A DNA stretch of 64,000 nt from Salinibacter pepae (GTDB lineage Bacteria > Bacteroidota > Rhodothermia > Rhodothermales > Salinibacteraceae), in the NCBI RefSeq assembly GCF_947077775.1, contig NZ_CAMTTE010000001.1, positions 1,364,001 through 1,428,000 of the forward strand, written 5' to 3'. Every line of letters starts with the position of its first letter. Within the stretch, counting starts at the first letter, position 1. Under the pieces are notes generated by a model that was not told the origin of the DNA, made no database searches, and saw only the letters and a program-made list of their open reading frames with translations. Position numbers and translations under genes: made by a program. Of the stretch, positions 39,357-48,035 are shown one piece after another.

Positions 39357-40586
39357 ATGCTCTTCCCCGCCAGCGACGACGACGTCCCCTTCGACGACGC
39401 CCCCCGCATCCTTCTGTTTACAGGAAAGGGGGGCACCGGCAAGACCACCTGCGCCGCCGCCACGGCCCAGCACGCGGCCCGGCAGGGCCACAAGACACTC
39501 GTCCTCTCGTCGGACCCCGCCCACAGCCTCGCCGACGCCCTCGACCAGGAGCTCGGGCCCGAGGCGCGAGAAGTGCGCGACCGCCTCTTCGCCCAGGAGG
39601 TGGACCTCTACTACTCGATGAAGAAACACTGGGGCCACATGCGGGAGCTGATGCTCACCGTCTTCCGCTGGCAGGGGGTCGACCAGATTGCCGCCGAGGA
39701 GCTCGCCGCGCTGCCGGGCATGAACGAGGGCTCGGTGCTGCTGTGGCTCGAAGAGGCCCTCCGCGAGGCCGACTACGACCTCATCGTGGTGGACAGCGCG
39801 CCCACCGGCGAGACGCTCACCCTGCTCACCCTGCCCCAGGTCACCCAGTGGTGGCTCGCCAAGGCGTTTCCCTTCCAGAAGATGGCGGTCAAATCGCTCG
39901 GCTTCGGCGTCCGCAAGGCCACCGGCATTCCGCTGGACAAGGGCTACGAGGAACTGGAGGTGATCTTCGAGAAGCTGGAGCGCGTCCAGCAGGTGCTCGC
40001 CACCCCATCGACCACCTCGATCCGGCTCGTGACGAACCCCGAAAAGATGGTGATTGAGGAGGCGCGGCGGGCCTTCACGTACCTGCAGCTGTACGGCTAC
40101 GGCGTGGACAGTGTCGTCGTGAACCGCGTGCTGCCGGAAAACGAGGTGCCGGCCGACTCGTTCTTCGAGGGCTACGTGGAGAGCCAGCGCGAATACCTCA
40201 AGGAGATTGAGCAGAGCTTCCGCCCCCTTCCCATCCTGCAGGTGCCGCACCTGGGCGAAGAGGTGTTCGGGGCCGAGCGCCTGGGCCGCATCGGGAACGC
40301 GATGTATGCGGAGCGGAACCCGACGGACGTGTTCTACGACGAGCCCACGTTCACGGTGCGGGAGGACGGGGACGCGTACGTCCTGAACCTGCGCCTCGCG
40401 TTCGCCACGGAGGCCGACGTCGACGTGCGCCAGCTCGGGGATCAGCTCGTGGTGCAGGTCGCCAACCAGCGGTCCAACGTGATCCTCCCCAACTTCCTCA
40501 ACTACTACCACATGACGGACGCCACCCTGGAGGAGGGATGGCTCCGCGTCCGCTTCACCCCGGATGGCGAAGCCTCTTCGGATTGA
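39357..40586 (+). CDS. ArsA/GET3-family ATPase with C-terminal HSP20-like domain
   Basis: This is a 409-residue P-loop ATPase of the ArsA family. The deviant Walker A is FTGKGGTGKTTCAAAT, the switch I region is LSSDPAHSLADAL, and the switch II-like segment is VVDSAPTGETLTLL. The last ~80 residues (TFTVREDGDAYVLNLRL, then DQLVVQVANQRSNVILP) match the small alpha-crystallin-like domain attached to many bacterial ArsA homologues. There are no arsenic-resistance genes nearby and no CxxC pair for metalloid binding, so a chaperone/targeting role is as likely as arsenite efflux. Confidence 0.87.
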   Translation: MLFPASDDDVPFDDAPRILLFTGKGGTGKTTCAAATAQHAARQGHKTLVLSSDPAHSLADALDQELGPEAREVRDRLFAQEVDLYYSMKKHWGHMRELMLTVFRWQGVDQIAAEELAALPGMNEGSVLLWLEEALREADYDLIVVDSAPTGETLTLLTLPQVTQWWLAKAFPFQKMAVKSLGFGVRKATGIPLDKGYEELEVIFEKLERVQQVLATPSTTSIRLVTNPEKMVIEEARRAFTYLQLYGYGVDSVVVNRVLPENEVPADSFFEGYVESQREYLKEIEQSFRPLPILQVPHLGEEVFGAERLGRIGNAMYAERNPTDVFYDEPTFTVREDGDAYVLNLRLAFATEADVDVRQLGDQLVVQVANQRSNVILPNFLNYYHMTDATLEEGWLRVRFTPDGEASSD

Positions 40587-40745
40587 ATGCGATCGAAGAT
40601 CGCCCGCTCACGTCCCTCTTCCCCTCCACGCCCTTTCCCCACTCTCTCGCCCCCCACGCCCTCTCCACGAACCCGTCCGGGCCCTCTCCGTTGAGGGCGA
40701 TGTCTCGTTCATCCGAGCCACTTCCGTCCGCACTCCTATCCGCTC

Positions 40746-42290
40746 ATGTCCGTGCCCGACGCCCTTCTGAAGCAGCTCTACACGTTTGGCAGCCTCGAGA
40801 ATACCGACCGGGGCGTCGAGTTTGCGCTCAAGAACCGCCTGCAGGACGCCACGCTCACCGGCCTCCTCGACGTAAAAATCAACGGCGACACGGTGCCGCC
40901 GGAGCGGGTGCACCTCTTCATGGGCGAGGGCGAGACCCACGCGGCCGACGAGATCTCCGACGAGGATGCGCTCGACTTTCCCCTCCGCCGCACCCTTCAC
41001 CTGCGGGCCGACCGCCCGGCGCTGGAGACCGGCACCCACACCCTCGAGCTGACCTTCCGGGCCGACCCGTTCGGCACGCTCACCTTTTCCGTCGAGGACT
41101 CGATCTCCGAGCAGGACGAGGCCCTGGAGCGCATTCCCCGCGCCCCGGACGACAACTGCAGCCAGGCCATCATCGACGAGCGGCAGCAGTTCGTCGAGGA
41201 CTACAGCGACACCTCGCTCGACCACGTGCCCCACTACTCGTTCGACCCGGCGGTTACGGAGGGCAACGTCGAAAATTTCACCGGCGTCGCCCAGATTCCG
41301 CTCGGGGTTGCCGGGCCGCTCACGGTGCACGGCGAGCACGCGCAGGACGACGTGCTGATTCCCCTTGCCACGTCCGAGGGCACCCTCGTGGCCTCCTACA
41401 ACCGCGGCATTAAGGTGTGCAACCTGAGCGGCGGCATCGAGGCGACCGTGTCCCGCGACTCCATGCAGCGCGCCCCGGTCTTCATCTTCGACAGCGCCCG
41501 GGCGGCCCGCGACTTTACCCACTGGGTGGACGACCGCATGGACGCGATCCGGGCGGAGGCGGAGTCGACCTCCAGTGTCGCGGAGCTGCTCTACATCGAC
41601 CACTACCTGTCGAACCACTTCGCGTACCTGCGCTTCAACTACCGCACCGGCGACGCGGCGGGGCAGAACATGGTGGGGCGCGCCACCTTCGCCGCCTGCG
41701 GCTGGATCATGGACCAGTACCCGGGCGCCGTCGAGCACTTCTACCTGGAGTCGAACTTTGCGACGGACAAGAAGGCCTCGCAGGTCAACGTGATGCGGAC
41801 GCGGGGCAAGCGCGTGACGGCCGAGGCCACCATCGACCGGGACACGCTCGCCCAGCACATGCGGGTGGAGCCCGAGGCCCTGCACCACCACTGGAACGTG
41901 TCGACCGTGGGGGCCTTCCTCTCCGGCGCCAACAACAACGGCGCGCACTCGCCCAACGCCATCACGGCCCTCTTCATCGCCACCGGGCAGGACGTGGCCA
42001 ACGTCTCCGAGTCGTCGGCGGGCGTCCTCTACACCGACCTCACCGACGACGGCGACCTGTACATCTCGCTCACGATTCCGTCCCTCATCGTGGCTACGTA
42101 CGGCGGGGGCACGGGCCTGCCCACCCAGCGCGAATGCCTCGAAGTGATGGGGTGCTACGGCAAAGGCAAGGTCCACAAGTTTGCCGAGATCGTGGCGGCG
42201 GCCACCCTCGCCGGCGAGCTGTCGCTGGGCGCCGCCATCTCGTCGTCCGACTGGGTCTCCAGCCACGAGACCTACGGACGCAACCGGTAA
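40746..42290 (+). CDS. hydroxymethylglutaryl-CoA reductase with N-terminal extra domain
   Basis: This 514-residue enzyme converts HMG-CoA to mevalonate, the committed step to isoprenoids (carotenoids and quinones in this lineage). The class I-type catalytic set is visible: Glu211 in TSEGTLVAS, Lys342/343 in TDKKASQ, Asp416 in GQDVANV and His507 in SSHETYG. Supporting motifs are ENFTGVAQIPLGVAGPL and DAAGQNMVGRATF. Residues 1-130 form a separate beta-rich domain (LKNRLQDATLTGLLDVKING) with no membrane helices, absent from the archaeal soluble enzyme. A standalone gene: no other mevalonate gene is in the window. Confidence 0.94.
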   Translation: MSVPDALLKQLYTFGSLENTDRGVEFALKNRLQDATLTGLLDVKINGDTVPPERVHLFMGEGETHAADEISDEDALDFPLRRTLHLRADRPALETGTHTLELTFRADPFGTLTFSVEDSISEQDEALERIPRAPDDNCSQAIIDERQQFVEDYSDTSLDHVPHYSFDPAVTEGNVENFTGVAQIPLGVAGPLTVHGEHAQDDVLIPLATSEGTLVASYNRGIKVCNLSGGIEATVSRDSMQRAPVFIFDSARAARDFTHWVDDRMDAIRAEAESTSSVAELLYIDHYLSNHFAYLRFNYRTGDAAGQNMVGRATFAACGWIMDQYPGAVEHFYLESNFATDKKASQVNVMRTRGKRVTAEATIDRDTLAQHMRVEPEALHHHWNVSTVGAFLSGANNNGAHSPNAITALFIATGQDVANVSESSAGVLYTDLTDDGDLYISLTIPSLIVATYGGGTGLPTQRECLEVMGCYGKGKVHKFAEIVAAATLAGELSLGAAISSSDWVSSHETYGRNR

Positions 42291-42392
42291 TCGGGCACGA
42301 GAGCATGGGGGCACCGCAGTGAGCGAGTGGAGTCCCCGCCTCCGTGGCCAGCGGCCCCTGTTCACCCTTCAACGGTCCAACGCTCAACGCGC

Positions 42393-43925
42393 ATGCTTGC
42401 AGCCTTCGAGGTCGCCGTTCCGGCACTCTACGCGGTTGCCATCGTGGCCCTCACGGCCTACGGCGGCAACCTGTTGTGGCTGGCCCTCGTCCACGCCGCC
42501 AGTGAAAGATTACGCGACGGCCCCGTGCCGGCCCCCGACGACCTGCCGGAGCCCGACGACGACTGGCCCGTCGTGACCGTGCAGCTGCCCCTCTACAACG
42601 AGGCCGAAGTGGCCCAGCGCCTCATCGACGCCTGCGTGCACCTCGACTACCCCCGCGCCAAGCTCGACATCCAGGTCCTCGACGACTCCACGGACGCGAC
42701 AACCGAGCGGGTCGCCCAGCGGGTTGCCCACTGGCAGGCCGAGGGCGTCAGCATTACGCACGTCCGCCGCGACGACCGGACCGGCTACAAGGCCGGCGCC
42801 CTCGCCAACGGGCTGCACCGTGCCCGCGGGGACCTGATCGCGATTTTCGACGCCGATTTCGTGCCGCGCCCGTCGTTCCTGCGCCGCCTCGTGCCGCGCT
42901 TCTTCGACGCCCCCGACCTGGGCATGGTGCAGGCCCGCTGGGGCCACCTCAACCGGGACGACTCGCTGCTGACGAAGGTGCAGGCCTTCGGCCTCGACGC
43001 CCACTTCGCGATCGAGCAGCGGGTGCGTGAGCTGGCGGGCTGCTTCCTTAACTTCAACGGCACCGCCGGCGTCTGGCGCCGCGCCTGCATCGAGGACGCG
43101 GGCGGCTGGGCCCACGACACGCTCACCGAAGACCTCGACCTTAGCTACCGCGCCCAGCTGCAGGGGTGGCGCCTCACGTACGTCCCCGCCGCGGAGGCCC
43201 CGGCCGAGCTGCCGCCCGACATGAACGCGCTCCGCGCCCAACAATTTCGGTGGGCGAAGGGCGGCGCCGAAACGGCCCTCAAGCTGACGGGCCGCCTCTG
43301 GCGATCGGCCCAGCCGTGGCGGGTGAAGCTGGAGGGCACGTTCCACCTTACCGCTCACTTCGCCTTCCCGTTTATCCTGCTCGCCGCCCTCACCCACGCC
43401 CCGCTCCTGCTGCTCAAGGGCATTGGCCACGGGCCCGGGGAGGTCTATTTCGCGATCATGGGATTCGGCCTGTTCGGGTTCGCCGGGTTTTTCCTCGCCC
43501 AGCTGTTCGCCCAGCGCGCCCTGCACCCCGATTGGCGACGGCGCCTCCGCCTCTTCGTGCCGTTCATGGCCGGCACCATGGGCCTCTCGCTCAGCAACAC
43601 GAGCGCCGTGTGGCAGGCCCTCCGGGGCACCGACACCGCGTTCATCCGCACGCCGAAGGTGGGGAGCGCCGGCGGCGACGGCTGGTGGGAAAGCCGCTAC
43701 GCCATCCGCGAGGTGCCCCGCGTCGTGTGGGGCGAGCTGGCCCTGGCCGTCTATTCGACGGTCGGCCTCGGCGTCGTGGTGGGCCTCGGCGAGTGGGCCG
43801 CTGTTCCGTTTCAGGCGCTGTTCGCGCTCGGGTTCGCGCTGGTGACCGCGTCGAGCCTGCGGCAGGCCCTGACGGCCCAGCAGGGCCCGACGGCCTCCGC
43901 CCCGGCCTCGTCGCCGGCCGCCTGA
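42393..43925 (+). CDS. processive family 2 glycosyltransferase (cellulose/mannan-synthase-like)
   Basis: This is a 510-residue membrane glycosyltransferase. An N-terminal helix (AVPALYAVAIVALTAYG) precedes a cytosolic GT-A domain with the processive-synthase D,D,D,QxxRW set: VLDDSTDATTE, AIFDADFVPR, LTEDLDLSYRAQL and QQFRWAKGGAE. Four or more membrane helices follow (about 325-480). This arrangement matches glucomannan/cellulose synthase-like CslA-type proteins rather than BcsA, since no PilZ domain is present. It would build an exopolysaccharide. The start follows a sequence shared with the folC leader. Confidence 0.9.
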   Translation: MLAAFEVAVPALYAVAIVALTAYGGNLLWLALVHAASERLRDGPVPAPDDLPEPDDDWPVVTVQLPLYNEAEVAQRLIDACVHLDYPRAKLDIQVLDDSTDATTERVAQRVAHWQAEGVSITHVRRDDRTGYKAGALANGLHRARGDLIAIFDADFVPRPSFLRRLVPRFFDAPDLGMVQARWGHLNRDDSLLTKVQAFGLDAHFAIEQRVRELAGCFLNFNGTAGVWRRACIEDAGGWAHDTLTEDLDLSYRAQLQGWRLTYVPAAEAPAELPPDMNALRAQQFRWAKGGAETALKLTGRLWRSAQPWRVKLEGTFHLTAHFAFPFILLAALTHAPLLLLKGIGHGPGEVYFAIMGFGLFGFAGFFLAQLFAQRALHPDWRRRLRLFVPFMAGTMGLSLSNTSAVWQALRGTDTAFIRTPKVGSAGGDGWWESRYAIREVPRVVWGELALAVYSTVGLGVVVGLGEWAAVPFQALFALGFALVTASSLRQALTAQQGPTASAPASSPAA

Positions 43926-44068
43926 CCCTCAAGGCCTCCTGCGGGACGTGTCCCCCTCCGGCGGCACACGAACGCTCGCTGCAACCGGGCCTGCGTCGGG
44001 AACCCCCGTGGGCGCCTCTCATTGCCTCTGTCCTCTCTCCCGTCCCGAGCGCATTCCTGCCCCCCGTC

Positions 44069-44923
44069 ATGTCTGTGCCCGACCTTCAAGAGCCCCTTGC
44101 CCTGCTCGAACAGGAGGACTACGACGCCGCCATCGCGACGCTTCACGACACGGTCAGGGCCCTGCCGGCGCATCTGGGGGCGCACGTGCTGCTGGCCCAC
44201 GCCTACGAGTCCCAGGAACGCTGGGAGGAAGCACTGCAGTCCTGGGCGGAGGCGCGCTTCCTGATGCCGAACAGCCCCATCGCCAAGGCGGGCACCCAGC
44301 GGGTCCTTCGCCGCCTGGAGGATCACGACGGCGCCTCGTTCACCTTTGCCTTTCCCCCGTCCCTCACGACCTCGTCCCCCTCCGACGCCGACCCGGACGC
44401 CGCCCCCAACGACGCTGCCGCTCCGGCCGAGGGGGCGGAGGACCCGGCCGCCGACGCGGACTCCGGCCTGGCCCAGCTGCGGCGCCAGGCCGAACGGGAG
44501 GCCCGGCAGGGCGGCGCCCGCCCGGGGCTGTCCGACGCGCCCCCCTCGTCCGACCGTCCGTCCTCGCCCGACGAGGCCCCGCCCACGCCCGAAGAGCAGG
44601 TCGAACAGCTCGAGGACGAGGGCGACACCGACGACCTTGACCACCTCATCAACGAGCTGCAGTCGGCCCGCATCGAGCCGGAGGCCGAGGCCGACGCCCC
44701 GCCCCCGGACGTGGACGAGGAGGCCGGGATGGCGGCGGAGGACGACACGGAGGACATCGTCTCGGAAACGCTGGCCCGCATTCACGAGGGACAGGACGAC
44801 TACCAGGAGGCCGCCCGCATCTACGCCGCACTGGCCGAGCAGGAGCCCGACCGGGCCGACGAGTTTCAGGAAAAGGCCGACGAGATGCGTAGGAAGGCCG
44901 ACGAGGCCGGGGAAGACGCCTAG
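44069..44923 (+). CDS. TPR-containing acidic protein
   Basis: This is a 284-residue protein, probably cytosolic as no signal peptide is visible. N-terminal TPR-like helices occupy about 5-75 (LEQEDYDAAIATLHDTVRAL, LLAHAYESQERWEEALQSW). A long acidic, Pro/Asp-rich linker follows, and a final TPR unit (LARIHEGQDDYQEAARIYAALAEQEPD, cited by its core) lies near 235-265. It is a probable scaffold protein. It is placed between the glycosyltransferase and anmK on the same strand; its partners are unknown. The longer upstream frame is the shadow of the preceding gene. Confidence 0.78.
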   Translation: MSVPDLQEPLALLEQEDYDAAIATLHDTVRALPAHLGAHVLLAHAYESQERWEEALQSWAEARFLMPNSPIAKAGTQRVLRRLEDHDGASFTFAFPPSLTTSSPSDADPDAAPNDAAAPAEGAEDPAADADSGLAQLRRQAEREARQGGARPGLSDAPPSSDRPSSPDEAPPTPEEQVEQLEDEGDTDDLDHLINELQSARIEPEAEADAPPPDVDEEAGMAAEDDTEDIVSETLARIHEGQDDYQEAARIYAALAEQEPDRADEFQEKADEMRRKADEAGEDA

Positions 44924-44998
44924 CGTCGGAGCGTTCATCGTGGCGCGTGGAGGCCCGATGCCCGCGCCCCGCTTTCTCATCACCCATCGCCGTCCCGA

Positions 44999-46192
44999 AT
45001 GGACGTCCTTCTCGCCCTCCACCGCCGGTCGCGCCGCACGGTCGTCGGCCTCATGTCTGGCACCTCGCTCGACGGCGTGGACGCCGCCCTCGTGCAGCTG
45101 GACGGCAGCGGCCCGGACCTGACGATGGACCCGGAGGCGTTCGTGCACATCCCCTATCCCACCGCCCTCCGGGACCTCATTCGCGCAAACACAGATCCGG
45201 CCGCGTCGTCGGTCCGGGACGTGACGCGCCTCGATGCCCGCCTCGCGGAGGCGTACGCGGCGGCCGTCGACCGCGTGGTGGCGGAGGCCGACGTGGACCG
45301 CGGGACCGTCGACCTCGTGGGGGCCCACGGCCAGACCGTGTGCCACCTCCCTGAGCCGGCGGACTGTGCCGGCAAGGACGTCCGGGCCACGCTCCAGCTC
45401 GGCAACCCGTCGACCCTCGCGACGCGGCTGGGGGTGCCGGTCGTGGGCAATTTCCGCGCGGCGGACCTGGCGCTGGGCGGACAGGGCGCCCCGCTCGTGC
45501 CATACTTCGACCGGGTCGCCTTCACCGATCCCGACGAGGCTCGCGGGCTGCTCAACCTCGGCGGCATCGCCAACCTGACGGTGCTGCCCGCCGGCGCGGC
45601 CCCCGACGACGTGCGGGCCTTCGACACGGGCCCGGCCAACATGGTGATCGACGCGCTCGCCACCCGCCTCTTCGGCGCGCCCCACGACCCGGACGGCCGG
45701 CACGCCGACACCGGCACGCCCGACCACGACCTGCTTGCCGACCTGCTGGAGGGCGAGTACTTTCGCCGCGAGCCGCCGAAGTCCACGGGCCGCGACGACT
45801 TCGGGCCCGACTACGTGGACCGCCTGCTCGGCGCCGCCCGGTCCCGCACCCTCTCCCCCGAGGACACGATGGCCACGGCGACGCTCCTCACCGCCGCGTC
45901 CGTCTACCAGGCCTACGCGCAGTACGTGCGTCCGGAGCAGGCCATCGACGAACTCATCGTTAGTGGCGGGGGCGTGCACAACGACACGCTCTGGCGGATG
46001 CTGGAGGAGGCCTTCACCCCCATTCCGGTCCGCCCCACGTCGGACCACGGCGTGGCCCCGGACGCGAAGGAGGCCCTCTGCTTCGCCGTCCTCGCCCACG
46101 AGGCCGTCAACGGAACGCCCACGAACCTGCCGTCGGTGACGGGGGCCTCGGCGCGCACTCCTCTCGGCTCTCTGAGCGTGCCGGGGCCATAG
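44999..46192 (+). CDS. anmK: anhydro-N-acetylmuramic acid kinase
   Basis: This 397-residue ASKHA-fold kinase opens and phosphorylates 1,6-anhydro-MurNAc during peptidoglycan recycling. Family motifs are all present: GLMSGTSLDGVDAALV (phosphate-1), GAHGQTVCHLPE, LNLGGIANLTVLP, FDTGPANMVIDAL and LIVSGGGVHNDTLW. The length is typical. The start at MDVLLALHR fits the short N-terminal stretch before the phosphate-1 loop. Other recycling genes are not adjacent; thiL follows 148 bp downstream. Confidence 0.94.
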   Translation: MDVLLALHRRSRRTVVGLMSGTSLDGVDAALVQLDGSGPDLTMDPEAFVHIPYPTALRDLIRANTDPAASSVRDVTRLDARLAEAYAAAVDRVVAEADVDRGTVDLVGAHGQTVCHLPEPADCAGKDVRATLQLGNPSTLATRLGVPVVGNFRAADLALGGQGAPLVPYFDRVAFTDPDEARGLLNLGGIANLTVLPAGAAPDDVRAFDTGPANMVIDALATRLFGAPHDPDGRHADTGTPDHDLLADLLEGEYFRREPPKSTGRDDFGPDYVDRLLGAARSRTLSPEDTMATATLLTAASVYQAYAQYVRPEQAIDELIVSGGGVHNDTLWRMLEEAFTPIPVRPTSDHGVAPDAKEALCFAVLAHEAVNGTPTNLPSVTGASARTPLGSLSVPGP

Positions 46193-46340
46193 CGGCCGGG
46201 CCGAGGGGCCTGGACGCCCCGCCGCCTTGGCAAAAAGCCGACGAAAGGCCCGCCTCTCCCGCCCGGGATACAAACACGCCCCCGCCGCCGGAATATAGAA
46301 GGATCGGCAGTCGCTGCCTTTCCCAAACCCAAACGCTCCC

Positions 46341-47423
46341 ATGGAATCCCAGGAGCAGTCCGACCAGACGGCCCTCGCCGAGATCGGTGAGTTTGGCCTC
46401 ATTGCCCTCCTGCGCGACACGCTCGGCGAGCCCACCGACGACACCATTGTGTCGGGCATCGCCGACGACGCGGCCGTGTACCGCACGGACGAGGACCGCG
46501 TGCACGTCATGACCACCGATACCCTCGTGGAGGGCGTCCACTTCGACCGCGCCTTCATGCCGATGGAGCACCTCGGCTTCAAGGCCCTCTCGGTCAACGT
46601 GAGCGACGTGGTGGCGATGAATGCGTCGCCGCGCTACGCCACCGTCTCGATCGGCATCCCGCAGAACGTGTCCGTCGAGATGATTACCACGGTCTACGAG
46701 GGCCTGAAGCAGGCCTGCGACGCCTACGACATGCACATCGTGGGGGGCGACACGAACGCGTCCCACGGCCTCTCGCTCTCGATCTCGGTCGTGGGGGCGG
46801 CGGCGGAGGAGAAGGTGGTGTACCGCACGGGGGCCCAGGTCGGCGACAAGATCTGCGTCACGGGCGACCTTGGCTCCTCGTACGCGGGCCTGAAGGTGCT
46901 GCTGCGCAATCGGGAGCGCCTCCAGGAGCAGGAGGAAGACTTTGAGCCGGACCTCGACCCGTACTCTTACGTCATCCGGCGGCACTTGGCCCCGCCGGCC
47001 CAGCTCAAGACGGTTCGCGACTGGGGCGACGCCGGGGTGCAGCCCCACGCCCTCATCGACATCTCGGACGGCCTCTCCGCCGAGGTGCACCACATCTGCG
47101 AGGCCGGCGACCTCGGCGCGCAACTCTACGAGCCGGCCCTCCCCATCGACCCGGAGACCCGCAACACGGCCACCGACTTCGGGGAGGACGTGACGATTTA
47201 CGCCCTGTTCGGCGGGGAGGACTACGAGCTGGTGTTCACGATTCCGGAAGACGAGCTCGACGCCCTCGACCCACAGACGTACACGGTGGTGGGCGAGATC
47301 GTGGAGCCCGACGATCCGGAGCACCCGATCAAGCTCCAGCGCGCCCACGGCGAGAATGTCCCGCTTCAGCCGGGGGGCTTCGACCACTTCGACGGCCCGT
47401 CCGCGACCGCCCCGCCGGCGTAG
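46341..47423 (+). CDS. thiL: thiamine-monophosphate kinase
   Basis: This 360-residue enzyme phosphorylates thiamine monophosphate to thiamine pyrophosphate. The N-terminal half has the metal/ATP motif GIADDAAVY, TTDTLVEGVHFD, and VNVSDVVAMNASPRYATVS. The centre has VGGDTNASHGLSLSISVVG and VTGDLGSSYAGLKVL. The C-terminal half has DISDGLSAEVHHI and FGGEDYELVFT. It is PurM-superfamily, with normal length. No TPP riboswitch was recognised upstream. It is convergent with the HPt gene, with 4 bp between the stop codons. Confidence 0.94.
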   Translation: MESQEQSDQTALAEIGEFGLIALLRDTLGEPTDDTIVSGIADDAAVYRTDEDRVHVMTTDTLVEGVHFDRAFMPMEHLGFKALSVNVSDVVAMNASPRYATVSIGIPQNVSVEMITTVYEGLKQACDAYDMHIVGGDTNASHGLSLSISVVGAAAEEKVVYRTGAQVGDKICVTGDLGSSYAGLKVLLRNRERLQEQEEDFEPDLDPYSYVIRRHLAPPAQLKTVRDWGDAGVQPHALIDISDGLSAEVHHICEAGDLGAQLYEPALPIDPETRNTATDFGEDVTIYALFGGEDYELVFTIPEDELDALDPQTYTVVGEIVEPDDPEHPIKLQRAHGENVPLQPGGFDHFDGPSATAPPA

Positions 47424-47427
47424 CCGT

Positions 47428-47799
47428 TCAGTCTACCCGTCCGGCGGCGTCCTGACACGCCGTCCGGAGGGCACGGAGCTCGTCTTTGAGGCGGTCAATT
47501 TCGGCCTCCAGCGTCTCCAGGGCCGCCTCGGCGTCCGCAAAGTCCCCCGCGTGGGCCATCTCCTCGAGCGTCTGGGCCGCCTCGCTGGACGGGGCGGCCC
47601 GAAGGCTGCCCGTCGCTCCCTTTAGGCCGTGGGCCTCCCGTTCCAGTGCCTCGGCGTCTCTGCTTGCAACCGCGGCCCGGATGGCATCCATGTAGTCCGA
47701 GCAGTCGTCCAGGAACGAGTCGATAAGGGTCACGATGACGTTGGGGTTCCCGTCCAGGAGTTCGACGAGGGCGTCTCGGTCAACAGCAGGGGGGGGCAT
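47428..47799 (-). CDS. histidine phosphotransfer (HPt) protein
   Basis: This is a 123-residue four-helix HPt domain protein. The phosphorylatable His57 lies in the canonical REAHGLKGATGSL motif. Residues 8-33 (ALVELLDGNPNVIVTLIDSF) match the first HPt helix, and the C-terminus is a Glu/Leu-rich coiled helix. It would relay phosphate between a hybrid kinase and a response regulator. No kinase is adjacent; the nearest receiver domain is PorX, 10 kb away, so the partner is unknown. Confidence 0.9.
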   Translation of the reverse strand: MPPPAVDRDALVELLDGNPNVIVTLIDSFLDDCSDYMDAIRAAVASRDAEALEREAHGLKGATGSLRAAPSSEAAQTLEEMAHAGDFADAEAALETLEAEIDRLKDELRALRTACQDAAGRVD

Positions 47800-48035
47800 G
47801 GGCCTCCAATCCTCTAGAGCAATTCAGTGGGTACCTCGATCAGCGCCCGGTGGGAAAGAGACGGGGGCGTCCCGTCCACGGCCCGTCGGGACGGGCGTAT
47901 TTTCCCGACGGCGAGGATCAAAGCGGAGTATATTCCCTCCCTCCGCCAATTCATCGCGCACACAGGGCCTCTGAGGGGGGACGTTCGGGGACCTTCGTAC
48001 ATGCAAAAAACATGCAAGAAATGAGGCGCCCGCCC

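Noticed and set aside
39357-40586. Arsenite-pump ATPase (arsA) assignment
   Set aside because: The ATPase family is clear, but the metalloid Cys pair, a second ATPase half and other ars genes are missing, so the specific symbol is not justified.
47881-47903. Intrinsic terminator GCCCGTC/GACGGGC followed by GTATTTT
   Set aside because: The hairpin is real, but it lies more than 450 bp after the nearest plus-strand stop (thiL) and behind an antisense gene, so no transcript can be assigned to it.
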